From Antilocapra americana (taxonomy: Eukaryota > Chordata > Mammalia > Artiodactyla > Antilocapridae), in NCBI GenBank assembly GCA_007570785.1, contig ML664199.1, forward strand, positions 22,426,748 through 22,490,747: 64,000 nucleotides of DNA. Direction: 5' to 3'. The notes under the pieces are model-generated. The model made no database searches, was not told where the DNA came from, and saw only the letters and a program-made list of their open reading frames with translations. The translations under genes were made by a program, and so were the position numbers. Below, piece by piece: positions 12,009 through 24,313 of this stretch; the stretch's first letter is position 1; the number at the start of each line of letters is the position of its first letter.

Positions 12009-13356
12009 CACACGTACCATCTAGTCACTCTAAAGAAAGAGGTATAAAGACTAAATTTCTAGAACAACGTTTTCTTATCTGGGTGAAATTTTTGTACCTG
12101 TAATTAGCTCCCTCAGCCTTCAATCTAAGAATCAGCTGGTTAATTGTGCATGTAACTGGCTAATAGCTCCAACTGGGGGATGGTGCAGGCCTAAGGGTCA
12201 CATGCTTTGTTCTTCTATGCACATTTAATTGTTACATATTACAGACATACCTACACACACACATACACAAAGGAGTGGGAAAAAGGAATGAAGACAATAT
12301 GATTTGTAATACTTCAAGAGACATGGAATGGAATAATTAAGCCACAATCTATTTTTTACAGTGTAAGCCTAAGAAGCATTATCATCTTCATGACTCAGCT
12401 CGAGTATCTGAGAATTACTTGTGAGTGTTTTGGAATCAAACTAAGCCTACAATAAAAAAGGACAGAAAAACATTCAGAATGCCATTCAAAGAACCACTGG
12501 ATTACTCTGGGGTCTGGAAAGAGTGAGTTTCATTTCTCAGAGAGAACAACTAAGGTCTAAATTGAGTTGGGGGGTAGGAGCAGTGAGTGAGATAAAATGA
12601 CTGAAACAAATTTTTGTAGTCAAGGTCAGGCAGCCTGCTTATGGTTTAGGCATCTCTGCTCTCTACCATTAAACCAACCTGAGTCTCCAAACACTATCCA
12701 CAGTCAGCTGATTATGCAAGCACATCAGTGTCTTGAGATAATCACCGCAGGCCTCTCGCCTCTCTATCATGCCACTCTGGACTACCATCTAGCACTCTGA
12801 CTCCTGGCATTAAGTTGCCCCTCAATAAAATCAAGGGCCTTTTCCCCAGCAACCCTCTCCACTTCAAATGTACTACTTTTGGGTCACTTAGCTGTTAGAT
12901 GTTGGCTCTTTGGGGACCCAATTCTTGGTTCAAACAGTGCTCCTAACGAACATGTCTTACCACACATGGTGTAAGAATATGGGCCACCAATTCTAGTTTT
13001 AGACATCTGAGTTATTTTCAATTAAAATATTGTTCAAGGCCTCAAGTTGGATAGAAAAGTCTATCTGGTTGGGCAACTGAGGACCTAGAAGTACAGCAAA
13101 GTATAATTAAAGGGTCAAGGACATGCCTTGTAGATCACACTCAATGTTTCTACATGGCCCTGGTTTAACAGGATGAAGCATACAGAGCCTTGCTCAACCC
13201 TATTCTCACACAAAGGCAAGGAAGAAGAGCTGGCCTTGGAAGTCAGAACTACAAAAGTTGAAAGCACTGCTTTTGACCTAGCTAAGGAAGGCAAGCCAAA
13301 GTAGGGTATTGCAAGGGGGCCTCTAGGCCTGATGAAAGGCAGGTGGTGGTGGGGTT
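12009..13356. other. Repeat-poor stretch, no gene
   Basis: No interspersed repeat recognised. The part at about 12060-12240 carries several TAATT/ATTA-type words and looks like possible conserved regulatory DNA, on appearance only. A 67-codon frame at 12597-12800 has no features. Confidence 0.45.
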
Positions 13357-13470
13357 CTAAGAATGGAAAGAGGCTTTGGCACTGATTAGCTGCCTGATCT
13401 TGGGCAACTCAACCCCTCTGAGGTTCAATTTCTTCATCCATAAAATGGGACTGGTAATAACACCGGTTCT
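13357..13470 (+). repeat. MIR SINE, ancient copy
   Basis: 'ctgattagctgcctgatctt', 'gggcaactcaac', 'ctctgaggttcaatttcttc', 'catccataaaatgggactgg' and 'taataacaccgg' follow the MIR core closely. Confidence 0.85.
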
Positions 13471-13477
13471 ACATATT

Positions 13478-13530
13478 CAGTTCATCCGAGTAAATATTTA
13501 TTAAGCATCCACTATGTGCCAGGCTGATCA
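13478..13530 (-). repeat. L2 LINE 3' end, short fragment
   Basis: 'aaatatttattaagcatcc' followed by 'actatgtgccaggctga' is the antisense of the L2 3' terminus. It directly follows the MIR, which shares its 3' end with L2. Confidence 0.7.
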
Positions 13531-15447
13531 TGAAAATAATCAAAGGGGCATATGTGAAAGCATTTTGCATATTTTTCTATTTATCATATACGTTTAATAT
13601 TTTTGTAAATTTAGAGTTTACTGTGCATAAGGCCATCTCCTAATGGACCAGGAAAATTTCAGAGATACAAGATGAGATTTCTAGGACAAAATTCTAAGTG
13701 ACAAGATTGTAGAATTGCTCACGTCATCTGAAGGACAATTCTAAGGCAAAGTCCAAGATTGGTCTAGTTCACTTTGATGGGTCTGCTACCTTTCCTTTCT
13801 GTAGTCTCTCCATTCTTGGTCCTTCCCCCACGCCACTCTCCATAGTCTTTCCACTTTTCGTGACAATTCCAGGTTCTCTTTGCAGTGTCCAACTTTGGCT
13901 TGCCTAGTTAAGCAAATTCTTCCTCCTCAACTAAATTCCTCTGTTGTGTGTCCTCTTTTAGGTCCTGATCAGCCTGCTAATCTCTGTTGACACTAATTCT
14001 CACCATGGTGTTGATGACTGATAAACGTCTACTGACTGTCTATTTGCATTTTAAATAGGGATTCCTGGAGAGTCATTGCTTTGGGGGAAAGAACAAGTTG
14101 AATGGTAGCCAATTCAGCCAGAAACTTTTTCCTGCTGCATAAATCATATCATACAAGTGGCTGCTAAATGTGTCTATGCATAAGACCTCATAAGGTCCCA
14201 ACTCTGATTCTCTGGGGATGTCACTAAGAAGGGGTGGGGCGGTGGAGAGAGAGGAGAATACAGAGGCTGACAACTTGACTACCTGGAAAATGCACACAGA
14301 CGTCAGTTGTCAGATGAAAGTATTCCCACCTGTCCAATCCTCTGCCCTGTGCAGACCTGGCTTGGGCCCTAGATACAAAGTCATTGGAAGCTGAATTTTC
14401 TCCCTTTAGTCCCTTGAATTTAACCCTCCTCCCCACAAGCCATCATTGTACCATCAGGGGTTTCTTGTTACAATTTAATTTTTCTCCATTGCACACTGGG
14501 GTTCTAATCTGTATCACACCAGCAGTGGGAACATTTTAAAGAATCATTTCCCAATACACTTTTCATATATTTCCAGTAAATTGTACCTCAACCTGTCCAG
14601 CTGGCAGGGTCATTTAACAGTGACACACCCACCGAGTCCTGAGGGCCCCTGGAGGTTTACCTCAATGCTTTTCTAACAAAAAACATCCTGCCCCCGACGA
14701 GGGGATAAAGCTTTTCTAATGTGCAAGTAGCACAGGGAATATGAAGAGAACTGGCCACCAGTGCCAGCCAAGACCTCTTTAAGTTTCATTATGTGCAGGC
14801 CTATACATAGGATTAGACAAAAGGTTCTCAAGATCTGCACTGGGAGATGCTGTATGCAAAAAAAAAAAAAAAAAAGTTGGATAATTATTTAAAGCCCTAA
14901 AACAGACGGTATAGTTTATCAAGTATTTTTAGCCAAATTCAGCACCGCTTTCAGTGACTTAAAAGCACACTGCCAAATGTAAACAGTTCTCATAGGAGAG
15001 GAGCCAATGAGCGCTCGCCCCTGAATCTGCAAAGTCAGAAGGAAAATATAATTAATCACAACTCACTCCTAACAGGCTAGCTGAAATAAGACCAATGAGA
15101 AGAAGTGAAAAGTTAATAGGAGGATCTGGGGGCAAGGGTGGGAGGGGAATGGGGAGGGGTGGTTCCCTCCTCTGCTTTCAGGAGCTTCTCTCGGTGCCAT
15201 TTGGATCCAAGCCCGTGAAACAAACAAGGGTTCTGTTTTTGTAGGTTTTGGTTTTCACATTTCATAATCCGGTTTATTTGACCTGTATTTTTCTAATAAA
15301 GCGAAAGGGAGAATGTGGCTGAGACACATTCCTCAAAAGTATGGCCAGTGAGGCCAAAGGCCTGGGAAGCCAGGGGCCAGGGCAGCCAAGCAAACCCCAA
15401 GGGGGATCCAGCAGCCCCCTAGCATTTCACTCTAAAGCAGATTGGTT
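13531..15447. other. Repeat-poor stretch; A18 run at 14858
   Basis: About 1.9 kb without a recognisable repeat, except a run of 18 A at 14858-14875 with no recognisable element in front of it. No open frame above 75 codons with any feature. Confidence 0.5.
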
Positions 15448-15499
15448 GTGTGTGTGTGTGTGTCTGTGTCTGTCTGTCTGTGTGTGTGTGTGTGTGTGT
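15448..15499 (+). repeat. (TG)n/(TCTG)n microsatellite
   Basis: TG units interrupted by TCTG blocks over ~50 bases. Z-DNA-prone, likely polymorphic. Confidence 0.95.
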
Positions 15500-17550
15500 T
15501 TTGCGGGGAGAGTGCTTTTTTTTTTAACATATTCCTTTTAGAAATTAGAGGAGAAAATAAATTAAGGACTAGGTGATCTGCCCTCAGTGGTGAGTAGGTA
15601 AACACTGCTGGCTTAGACAAGCTTCTTTTCGTTTCCTTGAAAAGCCAGAATTCCATTTAGTTCCACAAATAACAGAAAGGTCCTTCTGATGGATGCAATT
15701 GGCTCCCCTCTCCTGCAAACTCATCAGCAGTGCATTACCCAGAGCTTTGAAGTCCCCACACATGGCAGGCTGCATGGCAGTGGGCACCCTTTCAAGAATG
15801 GCCCCAGAGGTCTCTCTCTGCTGACAAAGCAAGGAGGGGGCCATAAGGAATTACACCCAGCAACCCCCCACCTGCAGCTGCCACTCCCACCTCATCCAGT
15901 TCATGGAAGTTCTGAAATGTTGGCATCTTTGCTTCAGCTTTTCATCAATGTCAGTTAAGTGAATTTAGAACAATAATTTTATTAAAATGTTTTAGATGCC
16001 ATATCTCCAATCCATAAAATTTATTGTACCTTTATGCAGAATTATACTGGAGTTGAAATATATAAATCAATTTATAAGGTCTAATGACACACAAACGCTT
16101 AAAAACTAAAGGCAATGTAGTAAATTCAAATTACCATTACAAATGTAAGCTTTGTAGTCAGTGTGTGACCTGCTAAGGATTATATTTAACTCCCCTGAGA
16201 GTGGTTTATCATAAAACTTTAAACTTTTATTACAGTGAATTATTAAGTCCTCCATGACATGAGTCATTCCTTGCACTGACTATGGCTTTTTTAATGACAC
16301 TATAATAGACATCTTGCTAATAGCAGGAGGATTGCTACCTCTGCAGTAAGGAGAAGGGGTGGGAGGAGGAGGGAAAAGAAAAGACAATACAGGACACATG
16401 CATGGAAAAGCATGCTTCCCAAGGGACTCCCGTTAATAATCATGCAAAGAAATATCAGGAGCTTAAAGGCTCAGACCCCTCCAGGTTCTGTCCCGGGTAA
16501 AAGAACAACGCATTGCCTAAAAAGAAATTCAATTTAAAAGGCACACGTGGAGAAAGGAACATTCTCCTGAGCAATTTAGATTTTCCTGAGCAATTTTAGT
16601 TTTCCATCAAAACTTTAACATCTTCTCCCGCTGCTTGGCCATAGATACACACCCTCTACTTTCAATAAGCTTTGCACTAATAACAGACTACCGTGCTCAC
16701 ATAATGTGCAGAACTCACTGCTTATAACCCCTTCCTCCTCTCTCTGGTTGGTCTACACCAGGGCCCCCTAGTAGGAGGCTCTTTCCAGAGGCAATTTGAG
16801 CCCACAGATTATCCCATGTACAAAGTCTCCAACTACAATCAAGGAAAAGTTTTAGATGAAATAATCTGCATGTACCAGTCCCAGTGAATTAGATGTCCCT
16901 GGGTATTACCTACTCCTTCCAAAGACAGAGCCGCAGGGTGCTGGTGTCACCATTCACACAGGCCCTTTTCCACAATCCGGCCATCAGAATTTAGGAATCC
17001 TAAGCTCCTATCAGGAGGAGCCAAGTCACATAAATGATGTCTCTCTGTATTGCAGCTGATGTATGGACTTGGATTAAAACCAAGACTGATGCATTTGACC
17101 AAAGAGGAAAAGATAAAATCGATGCTTGGCCTTGTTTTCTAGGCATCTCGGAATTTCCAATGCATTCTGTTTTGTTTTTTAAACTGCTCTCTGGTGATTG
17201 TCTCTATGTCCTCATCCCTGGGGACATTTGGTCACATCTGAGGCCATGATGCAATGGCCGTGAGCCTCCACTTCCTACCGAGTACCTCACCAACTGAACG
17301 CAGGCATTTTGTAGCTAATACCTGTTTCTCATGTCCACCAAAGCAAAACTTAAGGAGCCACACATATTTCTTCTAACCAGGGTATTGTCAACATGGAAAT
17401 ACAGAGATTATGCTTACATAAGGTTACTATGGCATCAGTTTGCTTGAATTGGCTGGGCAGTTTAGACAGCTGACTTAACAGATTTTTCATAAACTGAGTC
17501 ATTGATTGACCAATTATGGGCATTCTTTTGGCTGCTATATATATATTATT
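15500..17550. other. Repeat-poor stretch, possible conserved non-coding DNA
   Basis: About 2 kb without interspersed repeats or a supported gene. The segment at about 15955-16330 is AT-rich, non-repetitive and holds many TTTAT/ATAAA and TAAT words. It looks like a vertebrate conserved non-coding element, but alignment would be needed to say so. Confidence 0.45.
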
Positions 17551-17760
17551 TTGCCTTCCCAGGTGGTGCAGTGGTAAAGAATCCTCCTGCCAGTGCAGGA
17601 GACACAAGAGAGAGGTTCAATCCCTGATCGAAAAGATATCCTGGAGTAGGAAATGGCAACTCACTCTAATATTTTTACCTGGAAAATCTCATGGACAGAG
17701 GAGCCTGGCGGACTACAGTCCATAGGGTTGCAATGAGTCAGACACGACTGAACACATACA
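17551..17760 (+). repeat. Bov-tA SINE
   Basis: Head 'gccttcccaggtggtgcag' with 'gaggttcaatccctgatc' as B-box region; body 'ggaaatggcaactcac', 'gaggagcctggcgg', 'gacacgactgaac'. Orientation is sense. A 69-codon frame at 17516-17725 is translated SINE. Confidence 0.93.
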
Positions 17761-18034
17761 CATATATTTAATAGGCATAGGCAAATAAAAACTTTGGAAA
17801 ATCTCATCTCTCTTCCCACTGCCACACAAACACACAACTTAATATCAATCTATTTTGAAAAGTTTCACTAAAGAGTTCAATAAAGTTTTAATAAAGTTAA
17901 ACAGGTTTTTACATGAATTGTCCCAAAGCATTAAGCCATAAACATTTTCTACCCCAAATGCTATATTTTTTTCCCAAGGCTACCCACTCCATCTCCTTCT
18001 CAGGTATTATACCATGAGTACAATAAACTCACTA

Positions 18035-18160
18035 AATTCAATTTAATTTGATAAGTATTTATGGAGTGTCTGTTGCATGCCAGGTCACTTTGCCAGGGAC
18101 CCAGAGTTGAACTTCATAAAGCACAGTGCCTCGTCTTCGTAAATGCAATAGTCTAGACTA
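18035..18160 (-). repeat. L2 LINE 3' end fragment
   Basis: 'taagtatttatggagtgtct', 'gttgcatgccaggtcac' and 'gacccagagttgaa' follow the antisense L2 3' end. Confidence 0.6.
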
Positions 18161-18164
18161 GAGC

Positions 18165-18372
18165 AGGAGTCAGCAAATCACAGTCAGCTGGCCAAGTCTT
18201 GCCCACTGCTTGTTTTGGAAAATAAAGTTTTATTGGAACACAGCTATATCCACAGATGGCTGTTTCGGTGCTGCCATGACAGAGCTGAGTAACTGTCACA
18301 GAACTGTGTGGCCTGCAAAACCTAAAACATTTACTGTCTGACCCTTGACAGAAAATGTTTGCTGTCCCCTCC
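18165..18372 (-). mobile_element. Non-autonomous DNA transposon fossil
   Basis: Matches a common mammalian short DNA transposon whose ends read 'ggtcagcaaac'. Blocks 'aaagttttattggaacacag', 'cagatggctgtttcgg' and 'gtgtggcctgcaaaacc' are recognisable. I believe it is hAT-like but am not sure of the family name. A second copy lies at 21556-21882. Strand is arbitrary by comparison. Confidence 0.7.
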
Positions 18373-18382
18373 GTAGAGCAGG

Positions 18383-18563
18383 AGTTTCCACCTCTAACTG
18401 TAATTTAAAAGTCATCTGGGGAGCTTCTTTTAAAAGAACCACCAGTGTCCATACCACCCCAGACTAATTCAGTCAGACTCTCTGGGGTGTAGGGCACCAG
18501 CATCTGTTTCCACCAGAGCTCTCCCAGGTGATTCTGATGTAGAGCCAGCCTTGAGAGCCACCG
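18383..18563 (+). mobile_element. MER5A-type hAT DNA transposon fossil
   Basis: The text 'aaaagtcatctggggagctt', 'gactctctggggtgtagg', 'gcatctg', 'cccaggtgattctgatg' and a terminal 'gagagccaccg' follows MER5A. These are short non-autonomous relatives of Charlie elements, extinct in mammals. It abuts the previous DNA transposon with about 10 bases between. Confidence 0.75.
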
Positions 18564-20359
18564 GTAGATGAAAAAGACTTTGTTCATGTGATGATTCAGG
18601 CACTTGTGAACATTAAACAGGCAATCGGTCACTGTCTGAGAGTGCTGGTGAGTAACTGGACCCTCTCACCTTCTCCAGGAGGACAGACCAAAGTCTTCTG
18701 CTGCTCCCCCATCAGCAGAGGTCTATCTCAGAAGGAGCTGACCCTAACTCACTCTAGTCCAGGGAAAAGAGCCAAAAAATCAGAATTTCCTCCAAGAAGA
18801 GAAATCAAATATTTGTAAAAACCCTTCTCCTTACCCCTAGTAGTTAAGCTGATCGTGCCCTGAGTTTTAATATTATTTCAGCAGCCAAAATAGGCAAAAT
18901 AGTCTTGTCTCTCTGTAAAAAGGGCCCACTTTATTCAACACCCCCAAATTATTCAGCAACAGCACTTAATCTAAGAGGCTCTAAAGGACCTCAGTGCCTG
19001 TGAAAGTATCTGAATGTGGGCACCTCTGGTCAGCTCCAGGGTGGGGACCAGGAACCACACTGGCAGCCTTGATTCAGGCCTGATTTCTCTTGGGCACCAC
19101 GTATGTGGTACAGGTGGTTATGGAAAGAGCTGAACAACAACTTAAACATGCTAAGGCTCTGCTAACAACTCCTGGAGACCCGTCTCACAGAGAACAAAAG
19201 CAGAACCCAGGAGACCTCCACACACCTGGGGAAAACCTCAAATTCAGGTCATCTACATGGTCTAACTTACTTTTCATTAAACAACTATCAATTACTAACT
19301 GTGGGCCCAGGACTCCCTAGGCATTGAGTGACTCAATTTCAAAGCATTTAGTCTCTGCACTTACAGTCACCCAAGAAATACATAACAAGAAACTGTGATT
19401 GCATTCCAAAGAGTGCAACTCAGAGTGCAATCCTTTTCTGTCTAGAGGCTGAAGTTGTAGGACAGTTCTTGGAAGAAAATGCCCTTAAAAGCAGAGCCAA
19501 ATTTCCAGTGGAGTCAAATTCTCAACAGAGCCACAGTGGAACAGGGAAGGGGGTATCAGAACGAATTGATAAACACCTTTAAGGGAAGTAAAAACTTTTC
19601 CTTGATTCTCTTAGGAAGGAAATCACACTGACAAAGACCAATTAGAGGAGAAAAAGCATACCAATTTAAAAGAAATTTCATATGACATAGGAGTCTTCAT
19701 AACTAAAGTAGTTAACTGCTTAACTAAAGCAGTTAAGCCTGAGCATTTTCATACTAGGCTTGATGAAGAGTGGAAAGTCATGGGAAAATGTGATAGGATA
19801 AAAGGGTATGACTTACGGGCAGAAAACTAAGGAAACAAGTCCTATCTGTTTGGACTCCTCACGGTGTCCCCATATTCCCTGTCTTCAGAGATAAGGGTGC
19901 TACAGGAAGGGCACCTCTCATACAGTGATCTCTTGACCTGCCTCAGGGAGGAAAGGGGAGGTCAGGGAGCCCATCCTGCACCTGTCATTTTCAAATTCTT
20001 TCACTTTATTCTACATGCCAAGTCACCGTCACCATATTTGGGGGTACCATGTTGTGGACCATGTCACAGGCCTTAGAGACAAACAGTTGTGAGGCATCTG
20101 GAGAAATGAGACATTTATTGGACTAAGAAAAGAGCCACTGAAAAAAAAACAAGAAAGTGGGAAATTCTTAAGCAGGGTCTTACACCAGCTCAAGGAATAA
20201 TTTTGCTCTCTTTGACATTCATCTCCTTCTTTAGTAAGGTCCTTGGGAGGTTAGAAGAGTCTTGGGTAGTCTGATGACCACTCTAGAAAGGTTCCCCAAC
20301 TTCATAATTCGCAAGGCACTTTTGCATCTCTTATCTCACAGTGCCCTCTTAAGAACTCA
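18564..20359. other. No gene; hairpin at 19712-19736
   Basis: No repeat family recognised. It contains a perfect 10-bp stem, 5-nt loop inverted repeat at 19712-19736 (see findings). Open frames of 70-76 codons lack features. Confidence 0.45.
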
Positions 20360-20525
20360 TGAATTAAAAATGACTATCTCTGTTTTAAAGAACAGGTAGC
20401 TGTACTGGACTTTCTAAGAGGTTAACTAATTTTCCCAAGGTAATAAACATAGTAGGTAATCAAGCTGGAATCTTAATCCAGTTCTAAATGTTCAAGTTCA
20501 GTGTTCTTTTTACTACATAATGGTA
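20360..20525 (-). repeat. MIR SINE, ancient copy
   Basis: Antisense MIR: 'ctctgttttaaagaacagg', 'taagaggttaactaatttt', 'cccaaggtaataaacatag', 'caagctggaatcttaatcc', 'cagtgttctttttactac'. The order matches the reverse complement of the MIR 5' half. Confidence 0.78.
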
Positions 20526-21555
20526 CTGGCACATGAAGTAAAGACCCACTCTCTCATCATAAAAAATGCCAGCAGGAGCCAGGCTTCTTCTTAGGGCTGT
20601 CCCAGCCCTTGGGCCCCAGCTGTAAATAACAATGCCATCTAACCATTAGAACTTCAAAGATAAAAGCCACAGCAACTCTTATGATCCCTGTGATAAATTA
20701 GGACTCCTATCCTTTAAACACACACTCAGGACTCGAAGATGTTGAGGGAGATAAATGGAAAATCCGTATATTGCCCCAGGTAGATTTTAGTTTGTTTTGC
20801 ACAATCAATTCATATTTCAGTACCCTGGCCTTTTGCGAAGGCTTAAAGGAAAAAGAGAAGGAAAAGAGGGAGGGAGGGAAAGGAAGTGGAAAAAACTGAT
20901 GCTGAAAAAGCAGAGCCTGCTTTTTGGTACTCTGGCTGGGTCGTGTCCAGTTGTAAAGGACCGAGACGGGTCCAAATGGGGCCATCTAAATGGATTCCTC
21001 AGATGAGGTCTTGACAAGAAACTTGGAAGCAGGTCCCTACTCTTCTACTCAGAAACCCTGGCTCTGAGAACTGCTCGCATGAGCCAAGTTCTGTGAGGGC
21101 AGAACTCAGCTGGATTTCTGCCTCTTGAGCTCAGACCCTCAACTGCACAGCTCTCTCTGATACATCCCTCAAGAGTTCCATTTCACAGGTAAGGAGGAAC
21201 ATCCAAGAGGGAGGAATCTGGGTTGGAGCTGAATCTATGCCTATTGAGAAAGTCCAGTGATTTTCAAAGTCAGGAGAGAGGGGTCATGACTAAGGTTTCA
21301 GATTCAAAAATGAAGAGAAGAATTGGGAGGTAGTCTAATTATAAACCATCTAAACCTACCCATCCTTCAAGGGGCAGGACAAATGTCACCTTCTCCAGAG
21401 GCAGTCTCCCCTTTCTCCTCCTGCCACTTATTTCTAAGCTGTCTTCACACTGTTGGGTAGCAGTCATGCACTCAAGGGTATCACAGACTCATACCATAGC
21501 AACAGAGATGCAGGAACGCAGGGCTGACATTTACTTATTTTTTCTAGAATTCTAC
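20526..21555. other. No gene or repeat recognised
   Basis: Single-copy-looking. Overlapping frames of 66-92 codons at about 20707-21017 on both strands include a purine-rich tract at 20850-20890 and have no domain. Confidence 0.45.
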
Positions 21556-21882
21556 ATTAGGGGTCAGTAAACTACGGCCCTCAGACCCACTGCCTGTTTG
21601 TATAGCCCGTGATCTAAGAGTGTAGTTTATAGTTTTAAGTGGTTGGAAAGAATGAAAGGAAGAATAATGGTTTGTGACCTGTGAAAATGACATGAAATTC
21701 AAATTTCAGTGTCTATAAATTTTACTGGAACACAGACACGCCCATTTGTTTATGTATTGTCTATGGCTGCTTTCACAATACAACTCAGAGTTGAGTAGTT
21801 GTGACAGAGACCATATGGCCTCCAAAGCCTAAAATATTTACTACCTGGCCTTTTACAGAAAAAGTCTGTTGATCCCTGGTAT
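21556..21882 (+). mobile_element. Non-autonomous DNA transposon fossil, both ends present
   Basis: Left end 'aggggtcagtaaactacgg' and right end 'gtctgttgatccctgg' are the imperfect inverted termini. Inside are 'ttactggaacacagacacg', 'gtctatggctgctttc' and 'cctaaaatatttactacctgg'. It is the same family as 18165-18372 and more complete. About 90 bases around 21600-21690 look unlike the usual element and may be an insertion or decay. Confidence 0.72.
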
Positions 21883-21929
21883 ACACCACAGTGAGAACTC
21901 AACAATGTTTGGCATATGAGAGAAAGTGT

Positions 21930-21992
21930 GAGGCCAGAAGGAAGGGAGGAAGGAAGGAAGGGAGAGGGAGGGAGGAGGTTGGGAAAGGGGGA
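21930..21992 (+). repeat. GGAA/GGGA-rich low-complexity tract
   Basis: Purine-only run of 'ggaagg' and 'gggagg' type units. Confidence 0.9.
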
Positions 21993-22051
21993 GGAGAAAA
22001 ACAGATATGAGAATGAGCAGAACAAAGAAGTAAAGATAGTCATGGAATTTT

Positions 22052-22186
22052 TCTTTTTTTTCTGGCTATGCTGGGTCTTAGTTGCTCTGTAACATGTGGG
22101 ATCTTAGTTCCCCGCCAGGGATCGAACCTGTGTCTCCTCCACTGGAAAGCAGATTCTTAACCACTGGACTACCAGAGAAGTCCCTC
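22052..22186 (-). repeat. CHR-type tRNA-Glu SINE
   Basis: Antisense artiodactyl SINE: 'tggctatgctgggtcttag', 'atgtgggatcttagttcccc', 'cagggatcgaacctgtgtc', 'cttaaccactggactacc', 'agagaagtccc'. Flanks read 'agtcatggaatttt' (22038-22051) and 'agtcaagaaattat' (22187-22200), a diverged target-site duplication. It lacks the Bov-A body, so it is the older head-only type. Confidence 0.88.
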
Positions 22187-22189
22187 AGT

Positions 22190-22919
22190 CAAGAAATTAT
22201 TTTGAAGGCTTGAAATTGATCAGTGGCTCATTTGGGTTTTCACCATGTTTGGGAGTGAGAATAGCTATTTATGTTCCCAGATTCAGAGGTTTTCCCTGTG
22301 AGCTTTGACATTACATGGGTGGTGCTCCAAAAAGAAATACCAAGAGGACAGTCGTCTCCAGCTGAGAGCCGAGATTCCCAAGTCAGGGTGTTAGCAGGAA
22401 GAGCTCAAGATTTCCCAAGCTCCAGACAGCAGTCTGAACTGCAACCTTGTACCCATTCTTTTCTTGCTTTACCCCTTCTATGCCCAGGCCTTTCGCCCCC
22501 ATCCAAGAGTCTCTTCAAGTTCCCCATCTAACCTGATTTCCCATGCTATCACTATACCTACTGCTCACGCCACCCTGACTACTTCTCAGCAAGCTTTCAA
22601 ACATGTGTCACAGAAACCTTTCAGTTCCACTTTAGGTCTTCCGGAATCTTAGATAACCCATCTGCACTGGTTACTCTCTCCCCACTTGGGTTCACTCAGC
22701 ATTTTCCCAGCAACATCTCCCACTGGAGAGACTGCATTTAACACAATGACGATTAAACACTGAATGCTGAATTACCTTTATGTGGCCATCTCATAAGGGA
22801 TATCTCAAAGGGAGCCATCTTTTTATTGCTACAGCATTTGTAAAGTCCCCTCTTTTGCTCCCAATTTCATTTGCCTTCTTCCTGTTTATGAATTAATCCT
22901 TCCAGAGACACCATACTGT
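22190..22919. other. No gene or repeat recognised
   Basis: Single-copy-looking. An 86-codon frame at 22271-22531 and a 62-codon frame overlapping it have no domain. Confidence 0.45.
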
Positions 22920-24312
22920 TAATGCTTTCAAATAATCAACTGTTGATTTTGTTGATTTTCTCTACTGTGTGTTAGTTTTCCATTCTATTCGTTTCTACTT
23001 TTATCTTTATTACTTCTTTCCTTCCATGTTTTTTGGGGGGAGGTGAGATTATACTGCTCTGCTTTTCTGACTTCTAAAACCAGAACTTAGTTTATTGATT
23101 TTGAGCTTTTCTTATTTTATAAGTCTATAAATTTCTTTCAAAGTACTTCATTAGCTATAATCCCATAGTTTTGATATATAAACTATTACTGTCATGCAAT
23201 TCTAAATACTTTGTGATTTCCCCTTTGACAAATGACTTACTTGCATGTATATTTCTTACTTTCTAAACATACAGGCTTTTTCTTGTTAATGTTGTTGTTT
23301 TATAACATAAACATAACATATAACATAACATAACATGTAATTGCATTGTGGTCAGAGGATGTGGACTATATACTAACGACCCCTGGAGATTGGCTGAGAT
23401 CTGCTGCACGGCTTAGTAAATGGATGATGATCACACATGTGTCATGTGCCCTTGAAAGAATTGTGCTCTGCAGATGGTGGCTGCAGTGGTCTACATATGC
23501 CCATTAAATTAAATTCATGAATTGTGTTGTTCAAGCTTTCCATAGCCTTACTAATATAACCTCTCACTCTTTCATCAGTTACCTAGACAAGCATGATAAA
23601 CTTCCAAATGCTATGGTAGATCTATCTACTTTACCTAATAGCTCCCCTATTTTGATATGTAACTTATTAAGATATATTACATTTTTGAAATGCAATGTCT
23701 TTTTAGCAATTTGAATTTTTATCATTTGATACCTCTCCTTATCTCTAGTGATGTTTCCATCTGAAATTAACATAGCAATCTCAGATGTATTTTTATTAGA
23801 ATTTGCATGAGGTATCACTTTCTCGCCTTTATTTTTTTCCATTTTCCAATGTTCTTATGTTTTAAGTATATCTTTTATAAGTAGCATTCAACTTAATTTT
23901 TAATCCAGTATGAAACCTTTGTTTTCTGATTGGAGAGTCTGTCTTACTTATAACAATTAATGTCACAATTAGATTTTGACATTTCTACCATTTTTTTATG
24001 GTATATTTTCTATTTCTCCTCTATTTTATACTTTTTTTCTAAGATTTTCTTCTATTCTGTGTTATTAAGTCTCCTTTTCTCATTCTATTTGCCCCATTTG
24101 TTTGGAAGTGACATCTACATGATCTACATTTGTTCTTTCATGGTTACTTTAGCAACTTTAACATGTAACTTTAGCAACTTTTACATAATAAAATTATGTA
24201 GATCCAAAGTTGATTAATACTGATGCCATATTATCCAAAATTACAAGAACCTAGAACATTTTATTTTGATTCCCCATCCCAATCCTTATTTCCATACAGT
24301 CAGTGTTTGCTA
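22920..24312 (-). mobile_element. L1M LINE, ORF2 region (antisense)
   Basis: AT-rich antisense L1 ORF2 text. It includes 'gttgattttctctactgtgt', 'tataatcccatagttttgat', the diagnostic 'gcattgtggtcagaggatgt', 'tgtgcccttgaaagaattgt', 'gaattgtgttgttcaagc' and 'tagtgatgtttccatctg'. The block order matches old mammalian L1. No frame survives. It continues past the Bov-tA at 24314-24530. Confidence 0.75.
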
Positions 24313-24313
24313 G

